From contig CAITLU010000036.1 of the NCBI GenBank assembly GCA_903893315.1, positions 167,047 to 231,046 on the forward strand: a DNA stretch of 64,000 bases, given 5' to 3'. This document shows, piece after piece, positions 53,376-63,859 of the stretch. Each line of letters begins with the position of its first letter. Within the stretch, counting starts at the first letter, position 1. Below the pieces are notes generated by a model. The model was not told the DNA's origin. It was given only the letters and a program-made list of their open reading frames with translations, and did not search any database. The position numbers and the translations under genes are program-made. The stretch comes from an uncultured bacterium. GTDB lineage: Bacteria; Desulfobacterota; Binatia; UBA1149; CAITLU01.

Positions 53376-54683
53376 CTACCTTCTCCCCCGCAGCTTCCCC
53401 TTCTTCAGGAACCCATCGTAGCTGCGCTGGATCAGATGCGACTGCATCTGCGAAACCGTATCAATGGCGACTCCGACGACAATCAGAAGCGCGGTTCCGC
53501 CGAAAAAGAACGGGACGTTGAACTGTGAGATCAGGATCGTCGGCAGAACACAGATCGCCGCGACATACACCGCTCCGCCGAGCGTAAGCCGCGTCAAGAT
53601 ATGATCTAGATAGTCGGCGGTCCGTTTGCCCGGACGTATACCCGGCACGAAACCGCCAGCCTTCTGCAGATTCTCGGCAACGTTGTTCGGGTCGAAAGTA
53701 ACAGCCGTATAGAAGTACGCGAAGAAGATGATCGCGGCCACGTACACGACGTTGTAGTAGAAGCCGCCCGGCGCCAACATGCTCGCGGCGTGCTGAAACG
53801 CGGGCACCTGAATGAACTGCGCAATCGTGCTCGGGAAGATCAGCAGCGAAGACGCGAATATCGGCGGAATCACTCCGGCCATGTTGATTTTCAGCGGCAG
53901 GTGCGTGGCCTGAGCGCTCATGAGGCGCCGCCCCACGACCCGTTTGGCGTACTGCACCGGGATCCGTCGCTGCCCTCGCTCGACGAAAATGATCGCCCCC
54001 ACGGTAACGACCATCACCGCCGCAAGAAGCAGGAGAACGAGGACGCCGAGTTCTCCCTGGCGCACGAACTCCACCACCGTAGCCACAGCCGAAGGAATGT
54101 TGGAAACGATCCCGGCGAAGATGATCAGACTGATGCCGTTGCCGATGCCGCGCTCCGTAATCTGCTCACCGAGCCACATGATGAACACCGTACCTGAGGT
54201 CAGGGTGATCATCGTAAGGAGACGAAACGACCAACCCGCGGCGTAAACGATAGAGCCGCCGCCGGGCGCCTGGATCTGCTCGAGTCCCAGAGAAATGAAG
54301 AAGCCCTGAACCAAGGCCAGCAACACCGTTCCGTAACGTGTGTACTGAGTTATACGGCGCCGCCCCTGCTCGCCTTCCTTGGAGAGGCGCTCCAGATACG
54401 GAACCACCATCGTCATCAGTTGGAGAATGATCGAAGCCGAAATGTACGGCATGATCCCGAGCGCGAATATGGAGAAACGCTGCAGTGCGCCGCCGGAAAA
54501 CAGGTTCACCATGCCGAACACAGTGCCTGAGGCCTGATGGAAGTACTCACTCAGCGCATCACCGTTGATGCCCGGAGTAGGAACCGCCACACCGACGCGA
54601 TGCACCGCCAGCATCATCAGCGTGAAACCGATGCGGCGCCTCAGTTCCGGCACGCGCGGGAGGTTTTGGAAACCCGCGACCAC
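53376..54683 (-). CDS. secY: protein translocase channel subunit SecY
   Basis: 435 residues with about ten hydrophobic helices; begins FQNLPRVPELRRRIGFTLMML and contains VPTPGIN, GIMPYISASIILQL, and the cytoplasmic loop ERGQRRIPVQYAKRVVGRR. The conserved FNPNNVAENLQKAGGFVPGIRPG motif is present as FDPNNVAENLQKAGG. Sec channel core. Confidence 0.97.
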   Translation of the reverse strand: MVAGFQNLPRVPELRRRIGFTLMMLAVHRVGVAVPTPGINGDALSEYFHQASGTVFGMVNLFSGGALQRFSIFALGIMPYISASIILQLMTMVVPYLERLSKEGEQGRRRITQYTRYGTVLLALVQGFFISLGLEQIQAPGGGSIVYAAGWSFRLLTMITLTSGTVFIMWLGEQITERGIGNGISLIIFAGIVSNIPSAVATVVEFVRQGELGVLVLLLLAAVMVVTVGAIIFVERGQRRIPVQYAKRVVGRRLMSAQATHLPLKINMAGVIPPIFASSLLIFPSTIAQFIQVPAFQHAASMLAPGGFYYNVVYVAAIIFFAYFYTAVTFDPNNVAENLQKAGGFVPGIRPGKRTADYLDHILTRLTLGGAVYVAAICVLPTILISQFNVPFFFGGTALLIVVGVAIDTVSQMQSHLIQRSYDGFLKKGKLRGRR

Positions 54684-55151
54684 TTAGTCCTCTCCGCCCT
54701 CGGCGGTCTCCCCGAGAACCTCGGCACGACCACCGGCCTTCTCTATCGCTTCGCGAGCCGACTTCGAGAACGCGTCCACGCGGACGGTCAGGGCGTGCTC
54801 AAGCTTGCCCTGCCCCAGGATCTTGATCGGGAGTGCCCGATTGGCGAGACCGTGCTCGCGAAGTGTTTCGGGATCGACGAGGGCGCCGGCTTCAAAACGC
54901 TCAGCGAGCGTACCGACGTTGACGACCTGGAACTCTACCCGCGTCGGATTGGTAAATCCGAACTTCGGAAGACGACGCGCCAGAGGCATCTGGCCGCCTT
55001 CGAAACCGGGCGCATTGTTTCCACCCGAACGGGCCAAGGCACCCTTGTGGCCCTTGCCAGAAGTCTTACCGAGTCCGGATCCGGGTCCGCGGCCTAAACG
55101 TTTGCGCGCCTGACGCGAGCCGGGATTGGGCTTCATCGAATCGAGTTGCAT
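54684..55151 (-). CDS. rplO: 50S ribosomal protein L15
   Basis: 155 residues: KRLGRGPGSGLGKTSGKGHKG, FEGGQMPLARRLPKFGF and the globular RVDAFSKSAREAIEKAGG. A few acidic residues extend the C-terminus. Stop abuts secY. Confidence 0.96.
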   Translation of the reverse strand: MQLDSMKPNPGSRQARKRLGRGPGSGLGKTSGKGHKGALARSGGNNAPGFEGGQMPLARRLPKFGFTNPTRVEFQVVNVGTLAERFEAGALVDPETLREHGLANRALPIKILGQGKLEHALTVRVDAFSKSAREAIEKAGGRAEVLGETAEGGED

Positions 55152-55158
55152 CGTACTT

Positions 55159-55347
55159 CTAGCCTTCCACCTTCACGAGGTGGCTCACTTTGCCGATCAT
55201 CCCTCGCACGGGTGCGGTTGAGCGCAGCACTACCGTACGACCAAGCCGCAACAGGCCAAGTCCCCGTAGCGTGGCCCTCTGCCTTTCGGTGCAGCCGTGG
55301 TAGCTGCTGACCAACGTCACCTTGACCATGTTTTCGGAAGCCGACAC
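55159..55347 (-). CDS. rpmD: 50S ribosomal protein L30
   Basis: 62 residues. The GTG at 55345-55347 is chosen because an AGGAGA site lies 7 nt upstream; an internal ATG (at MVKVTLV) would give a 56-residue protein. Core: KVTLVSSYHGCTERQRATLRGLGLLRLGRTVV. The frame reaches 55503 but that reads into rpsE. Confidence 0.92.
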   Translation of the reverse strand: MSASENMVKVTLVSSYHGCTERQRATLRGLGLLRLGRTVVLRSTAPVRGMIGKVSHLVKVEG

Positions 55348-55379
55348 GGGTAATTCTCCTGAGAAGCGCGCATTGCGCT

Positions 55380-55895
55380 TCAGTACATGATCTCGCGCAA
55401 TTCTTTGCCGCGCCGCGCCGCGATGGTGGCGGGGTGATCGAGTTGGGCCAACGCGGCCATAGTCGCCTTGACCATGTTGTGGGGATTGTGCGACCCCAGG
55501 CACTTGGTCAGCACGTTCTGGATTCCGGCCATCTCGACAACGGCGCGAATGCCGCCGCCGGCTATCACTCCGGTACCTGCTCCAGCGGGTCGCAGGAACA
55601 CACGTCCGGCTCCGAAGTCGCCCTCGACTTGGTACGGGATGGTGCCGGTATCCAGTGGAACGGTGACCATTCCCTTACGGGCACGCTCGACGGCTTTGCG
55701 TATCGCTTCAGGCACTTCCTTGGCCTTGCCGACGCCATAGCCTACTCGGCCGGCGCCGTCGCCGACGACGACCAGTGCGCTGAAACTGAAGCGCCGGCCG
55801 CCTTTGACGACCTTTGCCACGCGGTTGATGTGGACGACCCGCTCCTTGAGATCACTCTCCGGAGCTTGACCATGTTGTGAATCACGTCGCGCCAA
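55380..55895 (-). CDS. rpsE: 30S ribosomal protein S5
   Basis: 171 residues: [20 protein letters not shown] (dsRNA-binding-like domain), [38 protein letters not shown] and [16 protein letters not shown]. The Gly/Arg region near the mRNA channel is conserved. Confidence 0.97.
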   Translation of the reverse strand: MARRDSQHGQAPESDLKERVVHINRVAKVVKGGRRFSFSALVVVGDGAGRVGYGVGKAKEVPEAIRKAVERARKGMVTVPLDTGTIPYQVEGDFGAGRVFLRPAGAGTGVIAGGGIRAVVEMAGIQNVLTKCLGSHNPHNMVKATMAALAQLDHPATIAARRGKELREIMY

Positions 55896-55918
55896 TGCAG
55901 CAGTCTCCTTCGCCTTGG

Positions 55919-56272
55919 CTAGAACACGAGGCCCGCTTCGCGGGCAGCCTCGGCGACCGCCCTGACGCGGCCGTGGTACTTGTAACCGGCACGGTCGAAT
56001 ACGACCTGGCCGATGGAAAGTTGTTTACAACGCTCGGCAATTTCTTTGCCGAGATCTTGTGCCGCCTGCATCGTGCCTGTAGTTTTGCCGGCGCCAAGAG
56101 TGGAAGCCGCCGCTAGGGTGCGTCCGCTCTGGTCCGAAATCACCTGCACGTAGAGGTAACGGTTCGACCGGAAAACGGCCATACGCGGACGCTGGTCGGT
56201 TCCAATGACCTTCCTGCGTACTCGCGCGTGCCTGCTTTCGCGGCCTGTTCTTCGGTCCTGTGAAGTTGCCAT
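55919..56272 (-). CDS. rplR: 50S ribosomal protein L18
   Basis: 117 residues: [32 protein letters not shown] and the C-terminal [24 protein letters not shown]. 5S rRNA-binding protein. The N-terminus is basic and short. Confidence 0.97.
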   Translation of the reverse strand: MATSQDRRTGRESRHARVRRKVIGTDQRPRMAVFRSNRYLYVQVISDQSGRTLAAASTLGAGKTTGTMQAAQDLGKEIAERCKQLSIGQVVFDRAGYKYHGRVRAVAEAAREAGLVF

Positions 56273-56321
56273 CTATACTTGCCCGTCTCTCGCTCGTGGT
56301 TCTCGCCTGCAGAGGCGCAGA

Positions 56322-56861
56322 TCAGGAAGCTCCCGCTTTTCCGGCCTTACGCCTTACGGTTTCGTTCCCGTAGCGCACGCCCTTGCCCTTGTACGGCTCC
56401 GGCGGTCGCAGTTTGCGAATACCGGCTGCCACCTCACCGAGAACCTGACGGTCGGAGGCCGTCAGCGTAATCGAGGTCTGTTTTTCCACGCTCGCCTTCA
56501 CCCCGGCAGGAAGCTGGTAGACGATAGGGTGCGAGTATCCGAGCGTGAGATGAACATCAGTGCCTCGGACGTCCGCACGGTAACCGACCCCGGTAATCTC
56601 GAGGGTGCGCGTGAAGCCTTTGGCCGCACCGGCCAAAGCGTTAGAAACCATACGCCGGATCAGGCCCTGCCTGGAACGTTCGTGACTGCCTTCACCTGTG
56701 CGGGTAACCAGCACCTCACCCGGGCTGACCACCACCGGCGCCGCAGGGTCCATCACGACATACAGTTCACCCGCCGGCCCTTTGGCGACCATCTTTCCGT
56801 CAGCGAGCGTAACGGTCACGCCCTGCGGAACTTTCAGAGGAACTTTCCCGAGTCGCGACAC
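56322..56861 (-). CDS. rplF: 50S ribosomal protein L6
   Basis: 179 residues with the duplicated L6 fold: MSRLGKVPLKVPQGVTV, TRTLEITGVGYRADV, GYSHPIVYQLP and the C-terminal PPEPYKGKGVRYGNETVRRKAGK. Confidence 0.97.
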   Translation of the reverse strand: MSRLGKVPLKVPQGVTVTLADGKMVAKGPAGELYVVMDPAAPVVVSPGEVLVTRTGEGSHERSRQGLIRRMVSNALAGAAKGFTRTLEITGVGYRADVRGTDVHLTLGYSHPIVYQLPAGVKASVEKQTSITLTASDRQVLGEVAAGIRKLRPPEPYKGKGVRYGNETVRRKAGKAGAS

Positions 56862-56862
56862 T

Positions 56863-57258
56863 TTACCAGACCTCGCAGAGAACTTCTCCGCCGACCTTGC
56901 GGCGGCGCGCCTCGCGATCGGGCATCAGCCCGAGCGGCGTGCTCAGGACACTGACACCGAGACCACCCCGCACTCGCGGCGCCATCTCGGCCGAAGTGTA
57001 GCGTCGCAAGCCCGGACGGCTGACCCGGCGCACACCCGTGATCGCCGGTTGCCCGGAATCACTGTAACGCAGGTAGATCGTCAGGGCCTTCGAAGCCCCT
57101 TCTCCCGCAACCTGAAAATCACGAAGATATCCCTCGTCACGCAGCACGCCGGTGACGCTTTCCTTCAGCCGCGACCATGGCACATCTACGTGATCACGGC
57201 GCGCGTGGCACCCGTTACGGATGCGCGTGAGGAGATCGGCGATCGGATCGGTCATCAT
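56863..57258 (-). CDS. rpsH: 30S ribosomal protein S8
   Basis: 131 residues. The first of two adjacent ATGs (57256-57258) follows an AGGAGGGG site. DPIADLLTRIRNGCHARRDHVDVPWSRLK opens the protein; the usual C-terminal motif reads RGGLGVSVLSTPLGLMPDREARRRKVGGEVLCEVW. S8 represses the spc operon in enterics. Confidence 0.96.
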   Translation of the reverse strand: MMTDPIADLLTRIRNGCHARRDHVDVPWSRLKESVTGVLRDEGYLRDFQVAGEGASKALTIYLRYSDSGQPAITGVRRVSRPGLRRYTSAEMAPRVRGGLGVSVLSTPLGLMPDREARRRKVGGEVLCEVW

Positions 57259-57271
57259 ATGAAAGCCCCTC

Positions 57272-57457
57272 CTACCAACTCGCCTTGACGATGCCGGGTA
57301 TGACCCCCTCAAGCGCCAACTTACGAAGACAAATGCGACACAACTTGAACCGCCGGTACACGCTGCGCGGCCGCCCGCATTGCAAACAACGCGTATAGCC
57401 ACGCGAGCGGAACTTCGGCTTGCGCTGCGACTTGACGATGAGACTGGTCTTGGCCAC
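57272..57457 (-). CDS. rpsN: 30S ribosomal protein S14, type Z
   Basis: 61 residues from the GTG at 57455-57457 behind an AGAGGCAA site; upstream codons read into rplE. The short zinc form, with Cys24, Cys27, Cys40, Cys43 (CLQC... CRIC), and ending [15 protein letters not shown]. Confidence 0.95.
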   Translation of the reverse strand: MAKTSLIVKSQRKPKFRSRGYTRCLQCGRPRSVYRRFKLCRICLRKLALEGVIPGIVKASW

Positions 57458-57464
57458 TTGCCTC

Positions 57465-58037
57465 TTACCCCTGCGAAGCCGCCGCGGGCTGACGGAACGG
57501 CATACCGAGCGCCGTGAGTAGCGCACGACCGTGAGTGTCGGTCTGCGCCGTCGTCACGATGGTCACCGTCAGTCCGTGGATCTTGTCGACCTTATCGAGG
57601 TCGATCTCCGGAAAAATGATTTGTTCGCGCAGCCCCAGGCTGTAGTTCCCTCGGCCGTCGAAGCCCTTGGGTGCCAGCCCGCGAAAGTCGCGCACTCGCG
57701 GCAGCGAAACCGAGATGAGCCGCTCGAGGAACTCGTACATCCGTTCGCGCCGCAGCGTCACCGCGACGCCGATCGGTAGCCCCTCGCGCAACTTGAAGTT
57801 CGAGATCGCCTTGCGTGCCCGCGTGACCACGGGCCGTTGGCCGGTGATCTTTGCGAGCTCTTCGACGGTGCTGTCGATCAGCTTGGGATTCTGCACCGCG
57901 TCGCCCATCCCGACGTTGATCACGACCTTGCTGAGACGCGGAACAGCCATCACCGAAGTGAGGCCGAACTGCTTCTGCAAGTCCGAGCGGATCTCGGTCT
58001 CGTAGCGTAGCTGAAGCGTCGGTTTCTCCGTAGCCAT
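57465..58037 (-). CDS. rplE: 50S ribosomal protein L5
   Basis: 190 residues: [61 protein letters not shown] and the C-terminal MPFRQP. Joins 5S rRNA to the central protuberance. Start ATG is 64 nt after rplX. Confidence 0.97.
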   Translation of the reverse strand: MATEKPTLQLRYETEIRSDLQKQFGLTSVMAVPRLSKVVINVGMGDAVQNPKLIDSTVEELAKITGQRPVVTRARKAISNFKLREGLPIGVAVTLRRERMYEFLERLISVSLPRVRDFRGLAPKGFDGRGNYSLGLREQIIFPEIDLDKVDKIHGLTVTIVTTAQTDTHGRALLTALGMPFRQPAAASQG

Positions 58038-58101
58038 CTTGCTGAACCCTACCTTCCTTGCCCTGTTGCCATCGTTGCCGTCACGCGCCTTTCCCCAGCC
58101 T

Positions 58102-58425
58102 TCAACGCGCGTCGACGACTTGGCCGCTAACGCGCGCTACGCGCACATGACGTCCATTGTCGAGAGCTTTACGACCGACGCGAGTCGGCTTGTTGGTACT
58201 CGGGCACAGAAGCATCACGTTGGAAATGTGGATCGGCGTCTCCTTCTCGATGATGCCGCCAGGATTCTGCCCTTGCGGTTTACGATGACGCTTGACGACG
58301 GCGATGCGCTCGACGATGACCTTATGGTCTTCGTGCAGAAGGCTCACCACCTTTCCGGTCTTTCCCTTGTCGCGTCCCGTGATCACGATCACGGTGTCGC
58401 CCTTCTTGATATTCGGCTTCGCCAT
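58102..58425 (-). CDS. rplX: 50S ribosomal protein L24
   Basis: 107 residues with a KOW motif ([24 protein letters not shown]), then [19 protein letters not shown]. Assembly-initiator protein of the large subunit. Confidence 0.96.
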   Translation of the reverse strand: MAKPNIKKGDTVIVITGRDKGKTGKVVSLLHEDHKVIVERIAVVKRHRKPQGQNPGGIIEKETPIHISNVMLLCPSTNKPTRVGRKALDNGRHVRVARVSGQVVDAR

Positions 58426-58430
58426 GGCGC

Positions 58431-58799
58431 TTACAGAACCTCCGGGGCGAGCGAGATGATCTTCATGAACTTCTTGGCGCGCAGTTCGCGTGCAACCGGT
58501 CCAAAGATGCGCGTTCCGATCGGTTCGCCCTGGCTGTCGAGAACCACGGCCGAGTTGGTGTCGAAACGGATATACGAACCGTCCGCCCGACGCGTTTCCT
58601 TCTTAGTGCGCACGATAACGGCCTTGACCACGTCGCCGCGCGCGACCTTGCCGCCCGCGTTGGCTTCCTTGACACTGCCGACGATCACGTCACCGATGCG
58701 CGCATAACGGCGCTTGGTACCACCGAGCACGCGAATGCAGAGAATCCGGCGAGCTCCCGAATTGTCCGCAACGTCGACGACGGATTCCTGGATAATCAT
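58431..58799 (-). CDS. rplN: 50S ribosomal protein L14
   Basis: 122 residues from the ATG overlapping the rpsQ stop (ATGA); this is the invariant family start [63 protein letters not shown] and a C-terminal LAPEVL are conserved. Confidence 0.97.
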   Translation of the reverse strand: MIIQESVVDVADNSGARRILCIRVLGGTKRRYARIGDVIVGSVKEANAGGKVARGDVVKAVIVRTKKETRRADGSYIRFDTNSAVVLDSQGEPIGTRIFGPVARELRAKKFMKIISLAPEVL

Positions 58800-59107
58800 C
58801 CCAATTCCCCTACAGGATCGACGATCGCGACCGTCTTGATCGCCTTCTCGACGATGCTGCGCAGACGCCAACGCTTGTGACGGCTGAGCGGCCGCGCCTC
58901 GGCGATGATCACTCTATCGCCGGTTTCACACTCGTTGCGCTCGTCGTGAACCATGTATTTTTGGTTGCGGACGAGGGTCTTGTGGTACTTGCTGTGCCGC
59001 ACTCTGCGCGCGACCGAAACCACCGCCGTCTTGTCCATCTTGTTGCTGACGACGATCCCCTCGCGGATCTTGATGCTTGGCCGCTTCTCGGCTGCGCCGT
59101 CGCTCAT
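58796..59107 (-). CDS. rpsQ: 30S ribosomal protein S17
   Basis: 103 residues: [62 protein letters not shown]. Carries a short acidic/basic N-terminal extension and a C-terminal tail VDPVGELG. Overlaps rpmC (ATGA) and rplN. Confidence 0.96.
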   Translation of the reverse strand: MSDGAAEKRPSIKIREGIVVSNKMDKTAVVSVARRVRHSKYHKTLVRNQKYMVHDERNECETGDRVIIAEARPLSRHKRWRLRSIVEKAIKTVAIVDPVGELG

Positions 59108-59313
59108 GCCTTTGCTCCTCTGTCGGCGCTGGCGCGCTCGTTCTTCACGGTAAGCACACGAGCCAGGTCACGACGCGCATCCACCAGCTCGGTGGGCTTG
59201 TCGAGACGGCGTGCGTTGCGCTTCAAGGTCAGGCGCACGATCTTCTCGCGCAACGCGTCCTCGCGCTTGGCAAGTTCCACAGGCGTACACTTACGAACGT
59301 CACTAGGCTGCAT
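59104..59313 (-). CDS. rpmC: 50S ribosomal protein L29
   Basis: 69 residues, two-helix protein: [25 protein letters not shown] and [16 protein letters not shown]. At the polypeptide exit, beside L23. The start lies inside the rplP 3' end (11-nt overlap). Confidence 0.95.
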   Translation of the reverse strand: MQPSDVRKCTPVELAKREDALREKIVRLTLKRNARRLDKPTELVDARRDLARVLTVKNERASADRGAKA

Positions 59314-59734
59314 GGTGAACGTCCCCTCTCATGCAGAATCGGGTTGAGATCGGCAGCTTGTGCGCTGCCAACCGCATGGCCTCCTTGGCCAGTACGGGCT
59401 CAACCCCTTCCATCTCAAAAAGCATTCTCCCAGGTTGCACAGGACAGACCCACGCTTCGGGAGCGCCCTTGCCCTTGCCCATACGTACCTCGGCGGGCTT
59501 CTTCGAAATCGGTAGATCCGGAAAGATGCGAATCCAGACGCGCCCGCCGCGCTTGACGTGGCGGGTGATCGCGATACGCGCGGCTTCGATCTGGCGAGCC
59601 GTCAGGCGCCCCCAGTCGGTAGCCATCAAACCGTAGTCGCCGAATGACAGGGTGTTGCCCGTATGGGCAAGCCCGCGCTCGCGTCCCTTCATCTTCTGGG
59701 ACTTTCGAAATTTAGTCTTTTTGGGCTGCAGCAT
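59303..59734 (-). CDS. rplP: 50S ribosomal protein L16
   Basis: 143 residues: [77 protein letters not shown]. Contacts the A-site tRNA region. Confidence 0.97.
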   Translation of the reverse strand: MLQPKKTKFRKSQKMKGRERGLAHTGNTLSFGDYGLMATDWGRLTARQIEAARIAITRHVKRGGRVWIRIFPDLPISKKPAEVRMGKGKGAPEAWVCPVQPGRMLFEMEGVEPVLAKEAMRLAAHKLPISTRFCMRGDVHHAA

Positions 59735-59740
59735 CTTCCG

Positions 59741-60403
59741 TTACATCCCGGCGCCGGACTTCCGCTCTTCCTGAAGCTTCGCCCCGCCCTCACCCTTGTA
59801 AACCCACACTTTGACGCCGATCACACCGAATGTCGTACGTGCTTCGGCCAGACCGTACTGAACTTCGGCACGCAGCGTGTGCAGGGGAACTCGGCCCTCT
59901 CGGTACCACTCGGTGCGGGCGATTTCGTGACCGCCCAAACGGCCGCCGCACTGCACGCGGATACCCTGGGCGCCCATCCGCATGGCACGCGACACGGATT
60001 CTTTCATCGCGCGGCGAAACATCACACGCCGCTCCAGTTGCAGCGCGATATTCTCAGCTACGAGCATCGCGTCGAGGTCCGGCCTGCGGATCTCGTGGAT
60101 CTCGACGAAGCTGTCCTTTCCAGCCAGACGCACGATGTCCTGCTTGAGCTTGTCGATCTCCGCGCCTTTCTTTCCGATGATAATCCCGGGCCGCGCCGTG
60201 TGGATATGCACCCGCACGTTCTTCGCGGCACGCTCGATTTCGATGCGCGCAACACCGGCATGCGAGAGACGCTTCTTGAGAAACTTGCGAATCGCCAGGT
60301 CCTGTTGAAGCAGATCGGCATAGCCGCGACCCGCAAACCAACGCGCGTCCCACGTTTCGCTAACGCCCAGGCGGAAGCCCTTCGGATGTGTCTTCTGTCC
60401 CAC
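59741..60403 (-). CDS. rpsC: 30S ribosomal protein S3
   Basis: 220 residues: [14 protein letters not shown], a KH-type RNA-binding domain ([22 protein letters not shown]), and the C-terminal [34 protein letters not shown]. Part of the mRNA entry channel. Confidence 0.97.
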   Translation of the reverse strand: MGQKTHPKGFRLGVSETWDARWFAGRGYADLLQQDLAIRKFLKKRLSHAGVARIEIERAAKNVRVHIHTARPGIIIGKKGAEIDKLKQDIVRLAGKDSFVEIHEIRRPDLDAMLVAENIALQLERRVMFRRAMKESVSRAMRMGAQGIRVQCGGRLGGHEIARTEWYREGRVPLHTLRAEVQYGLAEARTTFGVIGVKVWVYKGEGGAKLQEERKSGAGM

Positions 60404-60422
60404 GATTGCTTCCCTGCCCGTC

Positions 60423-60767
60423 CTAGTTGCCGCCGCGGGCGTCGAGCACCACGGTAATATGACTCGTACGCTTTCGGATGGCCGTGGCGCGGCCTTGTGC
60501 GCGCGGCATGAACCGACCGGCGACCGGTCCCGGATCCACCGTGATCGCCTTTACATACAGTGAGTCGACATCGACGTTCGTCCCGGCCTCGGCATTCGCG
60601 ACCGCCGACCGCAACGTCTTCGCAACGATGCCGGCCGCCTTCTTGGTCGTAAAATCGAGCACCGCCAACGCATCTTCGACACCGCGTCCGCGTATCATGT
60701 CAGCAACGAGCCGACACTTCTGCGGAGTAATCTGTACGTAGCGAGAAATCGCTTTCGTCTCCATCAC
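60423..60767 (-). CDS. rplV: 50S ribosomal protein L22
   Basis: 114 residues: [37 protein letters not shown], and the tunnel hairpin [31 protein letters not shown]. Two ATGs in a row begin the frame. Confidence 0.96.
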   Translation of the reverse strand: MMETKAISRYVQITPQKCRLVADMIRGRGVEDALAVLDFTTKKAAGIVAKTLRSAVANAEAGTNVDVDSLYVKAITVDPGPVAGRFMPRAQGRATAIRKRTSHITVVLDARGGN

Positions 60768-60773
60768 GGCCGT

Positions 60774-61055
60774 CTACTTCCTCTTCACTTCGGTCTTGCG
60801 CGAGCCCGAGTGTGCTTGGAACGTCCGCGTCGGAGCGAACTCACCAAGTTTGTGGCCTACCATGTTCTCGGTCATGTAGATCGGCAGAAAACGCCGACCG
60901 TTATGCACCGACAGCGTGTACCCGATCATCTCGGGAACGATAGTCGAGCGCCGCGACCACGTCTTGATCGGTCGTCGATCTTCCACGTTCTGCGCCATGA
61001 CCTTCTTTATCAGGTGGGCGTCCACGAAGGGGCCCTTCTTGATTGACCTCGGCAA
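60774..61055 (-). CDS. rpsS: 30S ribosomal protein S19
   Basis: 93 residues: [68 protein letters not shown]. Head protein paired with S13. Confidence 0.97.
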   Translation of the reverse strand: MPRSIKKGPFVDAHLIKKVMAQNVEDRRPIKTWSRRSTIVPEMIGYTLSVHNGRRFLPIYMTENMVGHKLGEFAPTRTFQAHSGSRKTEVKRK

Positions 61056-61073
61056 CTGACGACCTCCCCTGCT

Positions 61074-61898
61074 CTACTTCTTCTTCCGCCGCGCAACGAT
61101 GTACTTATCGGTGCGCGGGTTACTGCGCGTACGCGCACCCTTGGTCGGTTTTCCCCACGGCGTCTGCGGGTGGTTGCCCTTGGCGCGCCCCTCGCCGCCG
61201 CCGTGCGGGTGATCGACCGGATTCATTGCGATTCCTCTCGTCTGCGGGCGCACGCCTTTCCAACGCGACCGTCCCGCCTTGCCGATAGAAACCTTCTCAT
61301 GCTGCGGATTGCCCACCTGACCGACGGTCGCCCGGCAATCCTTGCGGACATTCCGTAGCTCACCCGAAGGAAGCCTGAGCAGCGCGAACTCACCCTCTTT
61401 GGCAACCAGTTGCGCGCCGCAGCCGGCGCTGCGCGCGATCTTGCCGCCGGCGCCCGGCTTGAGTTCTATCGCGTGCACCGTCGTTCCGACCGGGATGCGC
61501 TCAAGCGGCAGGCTGTTGCCCGGCTTGATGTCCGAGTCAGGCCCCGACGTGATGTTGTCGCCGACCTTGGATCCCTGCGGAGCCACGATGTAGCGCTTCT
61601 CTCCGTCCGCGTAGACCAAGAGTGCGATACGTGCCGAGCGGTTCGGATCGTACTCGATCGAATCCACACGGCCGGGAATCGCATCCTTCGTGCGCCGGAA
61701 ATCTATCAGCCGGTAACGTCGCTTGTGGCCGCCGCCGCGATGCCGCGACGTTATGCGTCCGTTGGTATTACGACCGCCGCTCTTCTTGATCGGCTCGAGC
61801 AGCGACTTCTCCGGTGCCCGGCGCGTAACCTCCTCGAAATCGAGGCCGGTCTGAAAGCGCCGACCTGGCGAGGTCGGTTTGAAGGTTTTTAGTCCCAC
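61074..61898 (-). CDS. rplB: 50S ribosomal protein L2
   Basis: 274 residues: [27 protein letters not shown], the peptidyl-transferase-proximal [16 protein letters not shown] with the conserved His, and a basic C-terminus (VARRKKK). Longest L-protein in the cluster. Confidence 0.97.
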   Translation of the reverse strand: MGLKTFKPTSPGRRFQTGLDFEEVTRRAPEKSLLEPIKKSGGRNTNGRITSRHRGGGHKRRYRLIDFRRTKDAIPGRVDSIEYDPNRSARIALLVYADGEKRYIVAPQGSKVGDNITSGPDSDIKPGNSLPLERIPVGTTVHAIELKPGAGGKIARSAGCGAQLVAKEGEFALLRLPSGELRNVRKDCRATVGQVGNPQHEKVSIGKAGRSRWKGVRPQTRGIAMNPVDHPHGGGEGRAKGNHPQTPWGKPTKGARTRSNPRTDKYIVARRKKK

Positions 61899-61910
61899 CG
61901 TCCCAGCTCC

Positions 61911-62198
61911 CTAAATCTTTTCGAGCAGGTCGGCGGCCTGCCCTTTGGCCAACGTCACGTAGGCCTTCTTCCACTTCGGCTTGCTGCCGACAATACGCCC
62001 TACGCGCTTGCTCTTGCCCATGTAATTGACCGTTCGAACGGCCGAAACTTTCACGTCGAACAATTTTTCTACGGCCATCCGAATCTGATCTTTGTTGGCG
62101 CGAGGATCGACTTTGAAGATCACCTGGCCGGACTCAGCAACCAGCGTGCCCTTCTCAGTGATGAGAGGCGCCTTGAGAACTTCGATAACCCCACTCAT
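61911..62198 (-). CDS. rplW: 50S ribosomal protein L23
   Basis: 95 residues: VLKAPLITEKGTLVAESGQVIFKVDPRANKDQIRMAVEKLFDVKVSAVRTVNYMGKSKRVGR. Docking site for trigger factor and SRP. ATGA overlap with rplD. Confidence 0.96.
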   Translation of the reverse strand: MSGVIEVLKAPLITEKGTLVAESGQVIFKVDPRANKDQIRMAVEKLFDVKVSAVRTVNYMGKSKRVGRIVGSKPKWKKAYVTLAKGQAADLLEKI

Positions 62199-62815
62199 CG
62201 CGTCAAACGCTCCTCGATCGCCGCCAGGGCGTCTTTGGTGACCAGCAGGTTCTTGTGGCGCAGAATATCGTAAACGTTGAGGCCTTCGACCGACTGGACA
62301 AGGACTCGCGGCAGGTTGCGGCCCGCCACTTCGACGCTGCGATCACGGTCCTTGGTGACGACCAGTACACCCGGACGCACACCGAGAGAATCGAGAATCG
62401 CGGCCATAAGCTTGGTCTTAGGCTGGTCAAGGGTCAACGAATCGACAACCTTGAGTTCGCCGTCACGCGCCTTCTGGGCAAGCGCACTCGCCAACGCCCC
62501 TCGACGCGAAGACCGCGGAAGTCGGTAATCATAATCGCGAGGATGTGGTCCAAATACGACCGCACCGCCGCGCCATACCGGCGAACGACTCGAACCGGCG
62601 CGAGCACGCCCTGTTCCTTTTTGCTTCCACGGCTTTTTGCCGCCGCCGCGGACGAAAGCGCGCGTCTTCGTCGACGCCGTTCCGCTTCGACGCGAAGCAA
62701 GTTGAGCGAGTACCTGGTCGAACAGCAGGCTGTCGTTGACCCGTGTCTCGAAGACCGCGGGCAACGTCACGCTGCCGACTTCTTGGTTCGCGCGATTGAC
62801 GACTACAGTTTCCAT
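62195..62815 (-). CDS. rplD: 50S ribosomal protein L4
   Basis: 206 residues from the ATG at 62813-62815 with a GAGGGAGA site upstream; the frame to 63046 reads rplC. RGGGKKPWKQKGTGRARAGSSRSPVWRGGAVVFGPHPRDY is the tunnel loop. In enterics L4 represses the S10 operon. Confidence 0.96.
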   Translation of the reverse strand: METVVVNRANQEVGSVTLPAVFETRVNDSLLFDQVLAQLASRRSGTASTKTRAFVRGGGKKPWKQKGTGRARAGSSRSPVWRGGAVVFGPHPRDYDYRLPRSSRRGALASALAQKARDGELKVVDSLTLDQPKTKLMAAILDSLGVRPGVLVVTKDRDRSVEVAGRNLPRVLVQSVEGLNVYDILRHKNLLVTKDALAAIEERLTR

Positions 62816-62823
62816 CGTCTCCC

Positions 62824-63489
62824 TCACGCGCCTTGCGCGGCCGGTCGCCGCACTGTCTTTCGCTTCACCGACGGATGCACCAGAACCTGATCGCCGGTAG
62901 CGCCGGGCACCGCGCCCCGAATCAGAATCAGATTTTCGTCCGGACGCACTTCGACGACCGCGAGGTTCTGGGTGGTACGACGAGCCTGGCCCATATGCCC
63001 GTCCATGCGCTTTCCTTTGAAAATGCGTCCCGGGTACGAGCGGCAACCCACCGACCCTGGTCCACGGAACGACTCATGGGTACCGTGCGTAGCCTTGTGG
63101 CCGCTGAAGTGATGGCGCTTCATCACGCCCTGGAAACCCTTTCCCTTGCTGGTGCCGGTGACATCTACTGAATCGCCGACGCGGAAGAGCGCGTCGAGTT
63201 TCACGTCCTGTCCAACCTGGTACTCGCTGGGCTCCGTCAGCCTGAACTCGAGCAGTGTCGCAAAATTCGCGCGTCCGGCCTTTGCCATGTGTCCGCGAAC
63301 CGCTTTCGTCAGGTTCTTTTCTCGACGCTGGCCGAACCCGATCTGGAGGGCGTCGTAACCATCACGGTCACGCGTACGCACCTGCACCACAGTACAAGGA
63401 CCAGCTTCGATGACGGTTACCGGTACAAAAGTACCGCCCGCCTCAAAGCGCTGGGTCATTCCTAGTTTCTTACCAATCAAGCCGAGCAT
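62824..63489 (-). CDS. rplC: 50S ribosomal protein L3
   Basis: 221 residues: MLGLIGKKLGMTQRF, SKGKGFQGVMKRHHFSGHKATHGTHESFRGPGSVGCRSYPGRIFKGKRM with the Gln that is methylated in E. coli (GKGFQG), DENLILIRGAVPG. Confidence 0.97.
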   Translation of the reverse strand: MLGLIGKKLGMTQRFEAGGTFVPVTVIEAGPCTVVQVRTRDRDGYDALQIGFGQRREKNLTKAVRGHMAKAGRANFATLLEFRLTEPSEYQVGQDVKLDALFRVGDSVDVTGTSKGKGFQGVMKRHHFSGHKATHGTHESFRGPGSVGCRSYPGRIFKGKRMDGHMGQARRTTQNLAVVEVRPDENLILIRGAVPGATGDQVLVHPSVKRKTVRRPAAQGA

Positions 63490-63512
63490 GACACTACCTT
63501 CGGACCTCGCCG

Positions 63513-63824
63513 CTAGTGCAGCTTGATTTCGACATCGACACCCGCCGGCAAATCAAGCTTGCCAAGCGAATCGATCGTCTGTTGCGTCGGTTCGAGAATG
63601 TCCAGGAGCCGCTTATGAGTGCGGATCTCGAACTGCTCCCGCGACTTCTTGTCTACGTGAGGAGATCTGTTAACCGTGAAGCGTTCGATGCGAGTCGGCA
63701 TCGGAACGGGGCCGGCCACGCGGCCCCCGGTGCGCCGCACCGCATCCACGATCTCGCGGACTGACTGATCCAGCACGCGGTTGTCGTAGGCCTTAAGGCG
63801 TATGCGTATGCGTTCACTCATCAT
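63513..63824 (-). CDS. rpsJ: 30S ribosomal protein S10
   Basis: 103 residues from the first of two ATGs (63822-63824) with GGAG upstream. [71 protein letters not shown] is standard; S10 also serves as NusE in antitermination. Confidence 0.96.
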   Translation of the reverse strand: MMSERIRIRLKAYDNRVLDQSVREIVDAVRRTGGRVAGPVPMPTRIERFTVNRSPHVDKKSREQFEIRTHKRLLDILEPTQQTIDSLGKLDLPAGVDVEIKLH

Positions 63825-63859
63825 CGGAGATGCTCCGGACCTGTATAACAATCACCATG